Shown here: in pieces, positions 51,999 through 60,503 of the stretch
Layout of the letters: each line of letters opens with the position of its first letter
How positions within the stretch are numbered: position 1 is the stretch's first letter
NCBI RefSeq assembly: GCF_021341665.1
Contig: NZ_JAJTTH010000006.1
Location: 434,001 to 498,000 of the forward strand
DNA length: 64,000 bases
Source: Pseudomonas sp. Au-Pse12
Lineage (GTDB): Bacteria > Pseudomonadota > Gammaproteobacteria > Pseudomonadales > Pseudomonadaceae
Direction: 5' to 3'
Notes under the pieces: generated by a model
The model's input: the letters and a program-made list of their open reading frames with translations, nothing else
Told to the model about the DNA's origin: nothing
Database searches by the model: none
Made by a program: the position numbers and the translations under genes

Positions 51999-52817
51999 TT
52001 ATGGACGTTCGATGCGCCGCTGCAGCAGGTTGATCAGCAGCAACAGGACAAAGGAAACCACCAGCATCAGCACGCCGATGGAGGTGGCGCCGGTGTAATC
52101 GTACTGGTCGAGCTTGACCATGATCAGCAGCGGCAGGATCTCGGTTTTCATCGGCATGTTGCCGGCGATGAAGATCACCGAACCGTACTCGCCGACGCCC
52201 CGGGCGAAGGCCAGGGCAAAGCCGGTGAGCCAGGCCGGCAGCAAGGCCGGCACCAGAATATGGCGGAACACCTGCCAGGGCTTGGCGCCGAGGCAGGCGG
52301 CGGCCTCTTCCACTTCTCGGGGAATGTCCGCCAGCACCGGCTGCACCGTGCGCACCACGAACGGTAGGGTGACGAAGGTCAGCGCCAGGGTGATGCCCAG
52401 GGGCGTGTAGGCAATCTTGAACCCCAGGTCGGTGGCGAACTGGCCCACCAGGCCGGTGGGCGCGTAGAGCGCGGTCAGGGCGATGCCGGCCACGGCGGTG
52501 GGCAGGGCGAACGGCAGGTCGATCATGGCATCGATGATCTTGCGCCCGGGGAAGGTGTAACGCACCAGGACCCAGGCCAGCAGGGTGCCGATGACGCCGT
52601 TGATGATGGCCGCGTACAACGCGGTGCCGAAACTCAGCTGGAGTGCGGCGAGCACCCGTGGCGCCGAAATGATTGCCCAGAACTGTTCCCAGGTGAGTTG
52701 CGCGGCATGCACGAACATCGCTGCCAGGGGAATGAGCACAATCAGGCTGAGGTACACCAAGGTGTAGCCCAGCGTCAGCCCGAAGCCGGGTATGACGGGG
52801 GAGATACGACGCGACAT
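51999..52817 (-). CDS. cysT: Sulfate ABC transporter permease CysT (CysU)
   Basis: 272 aa, six membrane helices. EAA motif region REVEEAAACLGAKPWQVFRHILVPALLPAWLTGF. First of the three transporter genes; separated from sbp by a 154-bp spacer holding a REP element, which may reduce transcription past it. Confidence 0.93.
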   Translation of the reverse strand: MSRRISPVIPGFGLTLGYTLVYLSLIVLIPLAAMFVHAAQLTWEQFWAIISAPRVLAALQLSFGTALYAAIINGVIGTLLAWVLVRYTFPGRKIIDAMIDLPFALPTAVAGIALTALYAPTGLVGQFATDLGFKIAYTPLGITLALTFVTLPFVVRTVQPVLADIPREVEEAAACLGAKPWQVFRHILVPALLPAWLTGFALAFARGVGEYGSVIFIAGNMPMKTEILPLLIMVKLDQYDYTGATSIGVLMLVVSFVLLLLINLLQRRIERP

Positions 52818-52876
52818 AAAAGTCCTTGGTTAACGGTACGGATACGCCAAACCCGCAACTGAATGCGGGCTCTGCC

Positions 52877-52962
52877 TCGTAGGCACCGGCTTGCCGGCGA
52901 AAGGCCTGCAAGTCGTGCATGGCCCTTCAGGGCGCCTTCGCTGGCCAGCCAGCCCCTACGGA
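52877..52962. repeat. REP element between sbp and cysT
   Basis: GTAGGCACCGGCTTGCCGGCGA near 52879 and a partial inverted arm (GGCCAGCCAGCCCCTACGG) ending about 52962. Confidence 0.6.
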
Positions 52963-52971
52963 GGATTGGGC

Positions 52972-53982
52972 TTATTGGGCCGTGTAGATCTGATCGAACA
53001 CACCACCGTCATTGAAGAATTTCGGTTGGGCAGTTTTCCAGCCGCCGAAGTCCTTGTCGATAGTCACCAGCTCCAGTTTCGGGAACTGCTGGGCATATTT
53101 GGCGGCGATGTCCTTGTCCCGTGGGCGGTAGAAGTTCTTCGCGGCGATTTCCTGGCCGGCCGGGCTGTACAGGTGCTTGAGGTAGGCCTCGGCGATTTCG
53201 GCATTGCCTTTCTTCTCGGCGTTCTTGTCCACCACCGCGACCGGAGGCTCGGCAAGGATCGACAGCGAAGGCACGACGATGTCGAACTTGTCGGCGCCAC
53301 CGTCTTCCTTGAGGGCCAGGAAGGCTTCGTTTTCCCAGGCCAGCAGCACGTCGCCCTGGCCGTTGTTGACGAAGGTGATGGTCGAGCCGCGAGCGCCGGT
53401 GTCCAGCACCGGTACGTGCTTGAACAGCTCCTTCACGTATTCCTGGGCCTTGGCCTCACTGCCGCCGGCCTTCAGGCCATAGGCCCAGGCGGCGAGGAAG
53501 TTCCAGCGCGCGCCGCCGGAGGTTTTCGGGTTCGGGGTGATCACCGAAACGTCTTTCTTGATCAGGTCGCCCCAGTCCTTGATGCCCTTGGGGTTGCCCT
53601 TGCGCACCAGGAACACGATGGTCGAGGTGTACGGGGTGCTGGCGTCGGGCAGGCGTTTTTGCCAGTCCGCCGGCAGGGTCTTGCCGAGCTTGGCGATTTC
53701 GTCGATGTCACCGGCCAGGGCCAGGGTCACCACGTCGGCGCGCAGGCCGTCGATCACCGCCCGGCCCTGTTTGCCGGAACCGCCGTGGGATTGCTGGATC
53801 TTCACGTTGTCGCCGGGATGCTCCTTCTTCCAGAAGCTGGTGAACTCGGCATTGTAGTCCTGGTACAGCTCGCGGGTCGGGTCATAGGACACGTTGAGCA
53901 GCTCGTAATCCTTGGCAACGGCGGAACCGGCAAAAACGGCGCTGGCGAGGGCGGCCAGGGCATAACGGCGAATCGACGACAT
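52972..53982 (-). CDS. sbp: Sulfate-binding protein Sbp
   Basis: 336-aa periplasmic protein. Signal peptide MSSIRRYALAALASAVFAGSAVA. Then LLNVSYDPTRELYQDYNAEF and QQSHGGSGKQGRAVIDGL, the sulfate-binding loops of this family. Strongly induced under sulfate starvation in Pseudomonas. Confidence 0.96.
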   Translation of the reverse strand: MSSIRRYALAALASAVFAGSAVAKDYELLNVSYDPTRELYQDYNAEFTSFWKKEHPGDNVKIQQSHGGSGKQGRAVIDGLRADVVTLALAGDIDEIAKLGKTLPADWQKRLPDASTPYTSTIVFLVRKGNPKGIKDWGDLIKKDVSVITPNPKTSGGARWNFLAAWAYGLKAGGSEAKAQEYVKELFKHVPVLDTGARGSTITFVNNGQGDVLLAWENEAFLALKEDGGADKFDIVVPSLSILAEPPVAVVDKNAEKKGNAEIAEAYLKHLYSPAGQEIAAKNFYRPRDKDIAAKYAQQFPKLELVTIDKDFGGWKTAQPKFFNDGGVFDQIYTAQ

Positions 53983-54140
53983 GGTGAAGCTCCTGAAATT
54001 TTTTAAGGTGCTGGCATTTTTCTTATGGCGATTTCAGCCCGCATTCGCAAAGGAACGCTGGGGTTCGTACTGGGGGGTCATGGATGACGCCCTCCGGTTG
54101 ACCAGTCGGGCCTCTCGTTCACGAGAGGGTGACGCGGCGT

Positions 54141-54323
54141 TCAGCTGGGTTTGTTGCCGGGCTGCTGCAGACGGAATTTTTCCTTGCGTTCGATCTGCAC
54201 GACCTGGGCGTTGTGCACGGTGATTTCCACCGCACCGAAACGCAGGTCGCGCAGGGCGCTTTGAATTTCCCGCAAGATGGTTGCTTCGTCCTGGCCGTCA
54301 ACGCTACGTAGAGATGCGCTCAT
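54141..54323 (-). CDS. oscA: OscA small sulfur-starvation protein (YezD family)
   Basis: 60 aa, MSASLRSVDGQDEATILREI, then SALRDLRFGAVEITVHNAQVVQIERKEKFR, the DUF2292/YezD pattern. In P. corrugata the oscA gene upstream of sbp is needed for organosulfur use under oxidative and chromate stress; position and size match. AGGAG upstream of ATG 54323. The spacer 53983-54140 to sbp shows no gene. Confidence 0.88.
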   Translation of the reverse strand: MSASLRSVDGQDEATILREIQSALRDLRFGAVEITVHNAQVVQIERKEKFRLQQPGNKPS

Positions 54324-54402
54324 GGTGCTGCTCCTGAGTGAGATGTGCCTGGCAGTGGCGGCACTGCTTGCGGCGTGGGAGCAATAGTAGATAGGGGCAG
54401 AT

Positions 54403-54427
54403 ATTCTTAAAAATACTATTTAAGAAT
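54403..54427. promoter_or_regulatory. AT-rich inverted repeat upstream of oscA-sbp
   Basis: ATTCTTAAA (54403-54411) and TTTAAGAAT (54419-54427), 7-bp spacer, in a 90-bp AT-rich tract upstream of oscA. A good place for CysB control, which I infer from gene function; no CysB consensus could be verified. Confidence 0.5.
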
Positions 54428-54474
54428 TTTTATATAACCAGAAAATATTATTCGACCTGACAGCAGCTTAGCCC

Positions 54475-54596
54475 CTGTAGCCGCTGCCGAGCCTGCGAGG
54501 CTGCGACAAGGCCGTCAGGCCTTCAGCGGTCTACAACATTTGCGCCCGCGTTGCGGTCGTTCGCAGCTTCGCAGGCTCAGCAGCGGCTACAGGGGA
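54475..54596. repeat. REP/BIME element (third copy of the TGTAGCCGCTGCC family)
   Basis: CCTGTAGCCGCTGCCGAGCC near 54475 and its inverted arm GCAGCGGCTACAGG ending about 54596; the middle stem resembles 6134-6237. Abuts the stop of the GGDEF-EAL gene. Confidence 0.8.
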
Positions 54597-56516
54597 TCAG
54601 CGGATGGCGGGGGCATTGCTCCAGTCGAGCTGCTCCGCCGGCATCGGCCGGCCGAACCAGTAGCCCTGGCCCAGGTCGCAAGCGTGCTCCAGGAGGAAAC
54701 GTGCCTGCTCCATCTGTTCGATACCCTCGGCGTGCACCTGCATGCCCATGCTCTGGGCCAGGGCGATGATCACCCGGGAAATCGCCGCGTCATCTTCGTC
54801 AAATGGCAGGCCGGCGACAAAACCCTGGTCGATCTTGAGCTTCTGCACCGGCAGGCGCTTGAGCCGCAGCAACGAGGAATAGCCGGTGCCAAAGTCGTCG
54901 ATGGCCAGGCGAATGCCCAGCTCGCGCAGGCGGTGCATCTGCTCCAGGGCCACTTCCGGATCATCCATCACCGCGCTCTCGGTGACTTCCAGCTCCAGGT
55001 AGGCCGGGTCCAGGCCGGTCTCGTGCAGCACCTGGGCCACCTGCTGGTACAGCTCGCTGCGGGCGAACAGGCGGGTCGAGACGTTCACCGCGATGAACGA
55101 CAGCACCACGCCGTCGGCCTGCCACTGGCACATCTGCCGGCAGGCCTGTTGCATGACCCAGGCGTCGATCTCGGCAATCATCCCGGTGCGCTCGGCAATC
55201 GGGATGAACTCGGCCGGCGACACCAGCCCGCGCTCGGGATGCTCCCAGCGCACCAGCGCCTCGACACCGACCAGGCTGCTGGTCTGGAGGTCATGCACCG
55301 GCTGGTAGTAGACCCGCAGCTCCTGCTGGTCCAGGGCCCGGCGCAGCTCGAAGGCAATTTCCACACGCTGCTGCGCATGGGCGGTGAGTTCTTCGGTGTA
55401 CAACGCGTAACCGTTGCGCCCGGCGCTCTTGGCCTTGAACAGTGCCGCGTCGGCGTTGCGCAGCAGCTGGCTGGCGCTCAGGGCGTCGCTGGGAAACAGG
55501 CTGATGCCGATGCTGGCGTTGATCACCATCTGCTGTTCACCGAGCTGGAAGGGCTCCTTGAGGCCATCGATGATGCGTTGGGCCAGGGCAGCGGCCTGCA
55601 CCAGCTGCGGGCAGCTTTCGGCCAGCACGGCGAATTCGTCGCCCCCCAGGCGCGCCAGGGTAATCCCCGGGCCGAACATTCCCCCCAGGCGCAGGGCGAC
55701 GGCCTTGAGCAGTTGGTCGCCGACGTTGTGCCCCTGGCTGTCGTTGATCATCTTGAAGTGATCCAGGTCGATCATCAGCAGGGCGCAGCCACGCTTGTGG
55801 ATCTGCGCCGAGGCCAGGGCCTGCTCGGCGCGGTCGGTGAACAGCAAGCGGTTGGGCAGGTCGGTCAGCGGGTCGTGGTGGGCCAGGTGGGCCAGTTCGT
55901 GCTCGGAATCCTTGATCGCACTGATATCGGAAAACACCGCGACGTAATGGGTCAGCTCGCCCTGCTCATCACGGATCGCGCGAATGGTCTGCCATTGCGG
56001 GTAGATCTCGCCGCTCTTGCGCCGGTTCCAGATTTCGCCACTCCATTCACCGGTTTTCTGCAGCGAGTCGAACATCGCGCGGTAGAAGTCCGGCGAATGA
56101 TGGCCGGACTTGAACAGGCTCGGCTGGTGGCCCAGCACCTCTTCGCTCTGGTAGCCGGTGATTTCGATAAAGGCACGGTTGACGTGGACGATCTGCCCCT
56201 GGGTATCACTGACCAGTACCCCTTCGCGGGTGCAGTCGAACACCGCCGCGGCCTGGCGCAGGCGCTCGCGATCCTTCTGCTGGTGGCGCAGCCAGCGATC
56301 GGCCCCCAGCACACGCAGCAAACGGGCCCGAGCGAAGAAGATCAGCACCGCGCTGACCACCGCCCAGGCGTAGCCACTGACCTTGTACCAGTGCGCCTGA
56401 TCGGCAAATTCATCGAAGAAACTGCTCAGTAAATGATCACTGAACTGCAGCCAGATCAGGGATAGCAGCAGATAAAGCAGCGCGGCACGCAAGCCATTGC
56501 GATAAGAAACCGACAT
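54597..56516 (-). CDS. PAS-GGDEF-EAL c-di-GMP protein (PA0285/PipA-like)
   Basis: 639 aa. Two N-terminal membrane segments (about residues 9-29 and 48-68), a PAS domain (FDCTREGVLVSDTQGQIVHVNRAFIEITGYQSEEVLG), then GGDEF with an intact LGGDEFAVLAE, then EAL with intact VGVEALVRWEHP and DDFGTGYSSL. Both catalytic motifs look competent. It sits between oscA and desA as PA0285 does in P. aeruginosa; that protein is a phage-inducible phosphodiesterase, so I expect net c-di-GMP breakdown. ATG 56516 is chosen; a GTG 18 bp earlier is possible. Confidence 0.88.
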   Translation of the reverse strand: MSVSYRNGLRAALLYLLLSLIWLQFSDHLLSSFFDEFADQAHWYKVSGYAWAVVSAVLIFFARARLLRVLGADRWLRHQQKDRERLRQAAAVFDCTREGVLVSDTQGQIVHVNRAFIEITGYQSEEVLGHQPSLFKSGHHSPDFYRAMFDSLQKTGEWSGEIWNRRKSGEIYPQWQTIRAIRDEQGELTHYVAVFSDISAIKDSEHELAHLAHHDPLTDLPNRLLFTDRAEQALASAQIHKRGCALLMIDLDHFKMINDSQGHNVGDQLLKAVALRLGGMFGPGITLARLGGDEFAVLAESCPQLVQAAALAQRIIDGLKEPFQLGEQQMVINASIGISLFPSDALSASQLLRNADAALFKAKSAGRNGYALYTEELTAHAQQRVEIAFELRRALDQQELRVYYQPVHDLQTSSLVGVEALVRWEHPERGLVSPAEFIPIAERTGMIAEIDAWVMQQACRQMCQWQADGVVLSFIAVNVSTRLFARSELYQQVAQVLHETGLDPAYLELEVTESAVMDDPEVALEQMHRLRELGIRLAIDDFGTGYSSLLRLKRLPVQKLKIDQGFVAGLPFDEDDAAISRVIIALAQSMGMQVHAEGIEQMEQARFLLEHACDLGQGYWFGRPMPAEQLDWSNAPAIR

Positions 56517-56662
56517 AAGTCCGTCTATTTCCACACGAAAAGTTCGGGATTATAGAGGAAGAAACATTCCGCCACTCTTATCTGAAAGGGCGACTGGTTT
56601 TCTCAGTGGGCATGGTGATAATGCCGGAGCTGTTTTTTTCTTTATCGAGGGCCTTATCGCCT

Positions 56663-57847
56663 ATGTGGTATGAAGGTTTACTTGGCTTGTCCGCCTGGCA
56701 ACTGGTGGCAGTCACTCTGCTGATGACCCACGTGACCATTGTCGCGGTCACCGTCTATCTGCATCGCTATTCCGCACACCGTTCCCTGGAACTCAACGCC
56801 GGCCTGAAGCATTTCTTCCGCTTCTGGCTGTGGCTGACCACGGCGCAGAACACCCGCGAGTGGACCGCCATCCACCGCAAGCACCACGCCAAGTGCGAGA
56901 CCGTCGACGACCCTCACAGCCCGGTGATCAAGGGCCTGTCCACCGTGCTGCGCAAGGGCGCCGAGCTGTATCGCGAAGAGGCGAAAAACCCGGAAACCCT
57001 GCGCATCTATGGCAAGAACTGCCCGGAAGACTGGATCGAGCGCAACCTCTACAGCCGCTACAAGCTGGGCGGTATCGCGCTGATGGCGGTCATCGACCTG
57101 CTGCTGTTCGGCACCATCGGCATCACCATCTGGGCCATCCAGATGATGTGGATTCCGTTCTGGGCCGCCGGGGTCATCAATGGCCTGGGGCACGCCGTGG
57201 GCTACCGCAACTTCGAATGCCGCGACGCCGCCACCAACCTGGTGCCCTGGGGCATCATCGTCGGCGGTGAAGAACTGCATAACAACCATCACACCTACCC
57301 CAACTCGGCCAAGCTTTCGGTGAAGAAGTGGGAGTTCGACCTGGGCTGGGCCTGGATCAAGGTCTTCAGCTTCCTGCGCCTGGCCAAGGTCCAGCGTGTG
57401 GCGCCGATCGCCCACCGGGTCGAAGGCAAGGGGCACCTGGACATGGACACCGCCATGGCCATCCTCAACAACCGGTTCCAGATCATGGCCCAGTACCGCA
57501 AGCTGGTGATCGGCCCGCTGGTGAAGCAGGAGCTGGCCAAGGTCGATCACTCGGTGCGCCACCAGTTCCACCGCGCCAAACGCCTGCTGTCCCGGGAAAC
57601 CAGCTTGCTGGAAGACCGTCACCACCTGCGCATCCAGAACATGCTGGAACACAGCCAGGCCTTGAAGGTGATCTACGAGAAGCGCCTGGCCCTGCAGCAG
57701 ATCTGGGTCAAGACCAGCTCCAACGGCCACGACATGCTCGCGGCGATCAAGGATTGGGTGCACGAAGCCGAGGCCAGCGGCATTCAGTCGCTGCGCGATT
57801 TCGCCCACCAGTTGAAGACCTATTCCCTGCGCCCCAGCGCCGCCTGA
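56663..57847 (+). CDS. desA: Acyl-phospholipid delta-9 desaturase DesA
   Basis: 394 aa from MWYEGLLGLSAWQLVAVT, the same start and length as P. aeruginosa DesA. Histidine boxes HRYSAH, HRKHH and HNNHH are intact. Desaturates acyl chains in membrane phospholipids with oxygen. Earlier in-frame ATGs (56612, 56621) would add sequence not seen in DesA. Neighbour of the GGDEF-EAL gene, with which it is divergent. Confidence 0.92.
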   Translation: MWYEGLLGLSAWQLVAVTLLMTHVTIVAVTVYLHRYSAHRSLELNAGLKHFFRFWLWLTTAQNTREWTAIHRKHHAKCETVDDPHSPVIKGLSTVLRKGAELYREEAKNPETLRIYGKNCPEDWIERNLYSRYKLGGIALMAVIDLLLFGTIGITIWAIQMMWIPFWAAGVINGLGHAVGYRNFECRDAATNLVPWGIIVGGEELHNNHHTYPNSAKLSVKKWEFDLGWAWIKVFSFLRLAKVQRVAPIAHRVEGKGHLDMDTAMAILNNRFQIMAQYRKLVIGPLVKQELAKVDHSVRHQFHRAKRLLSRETSLLEDRHHLRIQNMLEHSQALKVIYEKRLALQQIWVKTSSNGHDMLAAIKDWVHEAEASGIQSLRDFAHQLKTYSLRPSAA

Positions 57848-57854
57848 ACCTTGC

Positions 57855-57878
57855 CCCTCGCCACTACGGTGGCGAGGG
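57855..57878. terminator. Perfect hairpin after desA
   Basis: CCCTCGCCAC-TACG-GTGGCGAGGG, 10-bp stem and 4-base loop, 8 bp after the desA stop. No T-run follows, so it may be a REP-derived stem or weak terminator. 57879-58062 otherwise shows only the promoter region of the next gene. Confidence 0.6.
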
Positions 57879-58062
57879 CACGCCACCTGAAAGCGGGCCT
57901 CTGCGGCCCCTCTCGACCGTCCGGCGGGCGCTAGTGCTATCGCCATGACGGCTGGGAACTTAGCGTCCTTTCCCCTATCTCACACAACACTTCGCCACCC
58001 AGGCGGGCTTGGATGTGGCCGCTGCCCAACGGCGCGCGGCACGCCTTTTGAGATCTGTGCCG

Positions 58063-59055
58063 ATGGTCAACAAGAACCCACATACTCCATCTTCGCTTCC
58101 CCAGTGGCCCGAGGCCGCACAAACCCTGATGGCCCTGATGCATGCCCAGGGTGAAGTCGCTCGCTTGACCGAACGCGAGCAGCTGTTCAGCTCATTGCTG
58201 GTCAGCGTCAACGCCGTGCTTTGGGCCTACGACTGGGACAGCCGCCAGGTGCTGTACGTCAGCCCGGCCTATGAACGGATCTTCGGTCGCCCCGCAGGCC
58301 TGCTGCTGGCGGACTGCAACCAGTGGCGCGACAGCATCTACCCCGACGACCTGGAATACGCCGAGCGCAGCCTGGCCCAGGTCCTGGAAAAGGGCGCGGT
58401 GGAGGATCGCGAATACCGCATCATCGACGCTCAGGGCCAGGTACGCTGGCTCAGCGACAAGTGCTTCATCAACCGCAATGCCGAGCCCGGGCAACGGCTG
58501 ATCGTGGTCGGCATCGCCGAAGACATCACCGAAAAGAAGCAGCTGGAAGCCGAGCTGCAGCGCCTGGCCACCACCGATGCGCTGACCCAGAGCAGCAACC
58601 GCCGGCACTTCTTCGAATGCGCCAACCGCGAGTTCGAGCAAGCGCGCCTGCAAGGCTCGCCCCTGGCCTTCCTGCTGCTGGATATCGATGACTTCAAAGT
58701 GATCAACGACACCTACGGCCACCCCGAAGGTGACATCGTCCTGCAGCGCATCGCCGAAAGCGGGCGCGCCGCACTGCGCCGTGGCGACCTGTTCGGGCGT
58801 ATTGGTGGCGAGGAGTTTGCCGCGGTATTTCCCGGCTGCAACGCGGACATGGCACGCCAGGTGGCCGAACGCCTGCAACGGGAAATCCAGCGCCAGAGCT
58901 TCAGCCACCAGGGCCAGATCTTCAATATCACCGTCAGCCAGGGCCTGACGGGCCGGTTGGCGGAAGACCAGAGCCTGGACAGCCTGTTCGCCCGCGCCGA
59001 CAGCGCCATGTATGAAGCCAAGCGCCAGGGCAAGAACCGCATCGTCAGCGGATAA
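58063..59055 (+). CDS. PAS-GGDEF diguanylate cyclase
   Basis: 330 aa. PAS domain (AYDWDSRQVLYVSPAYERIFGRP, with PAC DREYRIIDAQGQVRWLSDKCF) then a GGDEF domain with active-site variant GGEEF (IGGEEFAAVFPG). GGEEF is a catalytically competent form. No membrane segment. P. aeruginosa has a similar gene (PA0290) near desA. Makes c-di-GMP. Start ATG 58063; earlier in-frame starts add non-conserved sequence. Confidence 0.88.
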   Translation: MVNKNPHTPSSLPQWPEAAQTLMALMHAQGEVARLTEREQLFSSLLVSVNAVLWAYDWDSRQVLYVSPAYERIFGRPAGLLLADCNQWRDSIYPDDLEYAERSLAQVLEKGAVEDREYRIIDAQGQVRWLSDKCFINRNAEPGQRLIVVGIAEDITEKKQLEAELQRLATTDALTQSSNRRHFFECANREFEQARLQGSPLAFLLLDIDDFKVINDTYGHPEGDIVLQRIAESGRAALRRGDLFGRIGGEEFAAVFPGCNADMARQVAERLQREIQRQSFSHQGQIFNITVSQGLTGRLAEDQSLDSLFARADSAMYEAKRQGKNRIVSG

Positions 59056-59069
59056 ACCCGCGGGCCCCG

Positions 59070-59144
59070 CTTGTGGGAGCTGGCTTGCCAGCGAAGGCGG
59101 CCCCAAGGCTTGAAGGCTCGCCGGCAAGCGGGCTCCTGCGGCGG
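59070..59144. repeat. REP doublet GTGGGAGCTGGCTTGCCAGC / inverted GCCGGCAAGCGGGCTCC
   Basis: Between convergent genes; two inverted units about 40 bp apart. Confidence 0.7.
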
Positions 59145-59146
59145 GC

Positions 59147-60361
59147 TCAGCCTTTGCGCAGTCGGGTCAGCTCCGGCAGGCCGATTTTCAGCAGCCGCGC
59201 GGTCTTGCTGCGCGCCAGCTCTTCGATGCCCTCATGCTCGGTCAACCGCGCCAGCTGCGTCGCCAGGTTCATCACCAGCGCCTCGCGAGAATACACCCCA
59301 CCACCCAACTGGTAGCTCGAGGCAATCAACTCCCGCAGTTCCAGGGGCATGCGCCAGCGGGTGCGCAGGGCCGAACCGTAGGCCGCGCCAAAACGCTCCA
59401 GGGCATCGCCGATCTCTTCCTGGTCGTCGAGTTCGCCCCCTGCCTGTTTCCACTCCTGCAGGCAGCGCAGCAACGCCAGATCGCCCAGGCGATGCAACAG
59501 CCCGGCGCAGTAGCAACGCTCCTGGTCCAGGTCCAGCAGGCGCGCCAGGGTGCGGCCGTACTCCGCGGTATGCAGGGACAGCTCCCAATAGCGCTCGGCA
59601 TAGTCGGCCAGCGCCGGATCGCTCAGGCGCGCGCTGCGCTTGAGGGTCAGACCGAGAATCAGGTTCATGCTCTGCCCGGTGCCCAGCCGGTGCAGGGCCT
59701 GGGACAGGGTCTGCACGCCGTCGCCGTGGTGCTGCGCGGCGCTGTTGGCGGCCGCGATCAGCACCGCGGTGACCTGCGGGTCCGTGCGCAGCTCCTCCTC
59801 CAACAGCTTGAGGTCCAGACCTTCAGGGTTGAGGCTGCGCTTGACCGCCAACTGCACGTCGGTCAGCAACGGCGCGCCGTCGGCGATCTCGCGCCGGCGT
59901 TCGAGAAAGCTCCACAGGCTCATGCCCGGGGCCAGGGCCGGCACCTCGCAGGAGACTTCCTGGCCGGCGTCCAGCAGCAGCCCCTGCAGGCGCTGGGTCA
60001 GGCCTTCCATGTTCAAGGGTTTGGTCAGGTAGGCGGTGGGGGCCAGGGGCAACGCTTCGCGCACGCTGGCACTGTCGTTGCGAGCGCTGAGCAGAATGAA
60101 CGGCTGCAGCGGGTTGCGCTTGCGCTGGCGCACTGCACGCAACACCGAAAGGCCATCGATGCCCGGCAGCTCCCAGTCGACAATGATCAGGTCATAGGGC
60201 TTGGCGCTCAGCAGGTCCATGGCCTCCTGACCGTCGCCACACAGGTCCAGGCGCGCGTCACAGCGCACGTTGAGCAGCACTTGCTTGAGCAAATCGCGGG
60301 ACCAGGGGTCAGCTTCGGCAATCAGCACGCGAGGTACAGCGGGTAGATCAACAGCGGTCAT
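59147..60361 (-). CDS. Receiver-HDOD response regulator
   Basis: 404 aa. N-terminal receiver with phospho-acceptor Asp in LIIVDWELPG and Lys in YLTKPLNM. C-terminal HDOD domain with HTAEYGRTLARLLDLDQERCYCAGLLHRLGDLALLRCL. HDOD proteins are signalling proteins without the HD nuclease metal residues. In P. aeruginosa a similar gene, PA0267, lies next to gabT, as here. Convergent with the c-di-GMP cyclase gene. Confidence 0.83.
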   Translation of the reverse strand: MTAVDLPAVPRVLIAEADPWSRDLLKQVLLNVRCDARLDLCGDGQEAMDLLSAKPYDLIIVDWELPGIDGLSVLRAVRQRKRNPLQPFILLSARNDSASVREALPLAPTAYLTKPLNMEGLTQRLQGLLLDAGQEVSCEVPALAPGMSLWSFLERRREIADGAPLLTDVQLAVKRSLNPEGLDLKLLEEELRTDPQVTAVLIAAANSAAQHHGDGVQTLSQALHRLGTGQSMNLILGLTLKRSARLSDPALADYAERYWELSLHTAEYGRTLARLLDLDQERCYCAGLLHRLGDLALLRCLQEWKQAGGELDDQEEIGDALERFGAAYGSALRTRWRMPLELRELIASSYQLGGGVYSREALVMNLATQLARLTEHEGIEELARSKTARLLKIGLPELTRLRKG

Positions 60362-60450
60362 GCAGCACGCTCCCTAGACAATCCTTTGCACCTTAGTCAA
60401 TGCGCGGGCTTCCATACAGCGCAAATCCCCTATGGACCGCCTGGGGATGA

Positions 60451-60476
60451 AAAAAACCCGCCGAAGCGGGTTTTTT
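60451..60476. terminator. Bidirectional rho-independent terminator
   Basis: AAAAAACCCGC-CGAA-GCGGGTTTTTTT: GC stem with A/T tails on both sides, 27 bp from the gabT stop. It lies upstream of the HDOD gene (divergent side) so it mainly ends gabT transcription. Confidence 0.9.
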
Positions 60477-60503
60477 TGTCGATCAGGTCACAACAACCGC
60501 CAC

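Noticed and set aside
53981..54311. Short frames between sbp and oscA on the plus strand
   Set aside because: No ribosome sites or family resemblance; oscA on the minus strand explains the region.
54540..56432. 630-codon plus-strand frame opposite the GGDEF-EAL gene
   Set aside because: Antisense shadow; the minus-strand frame has intact GGDEF and EAL motifs.
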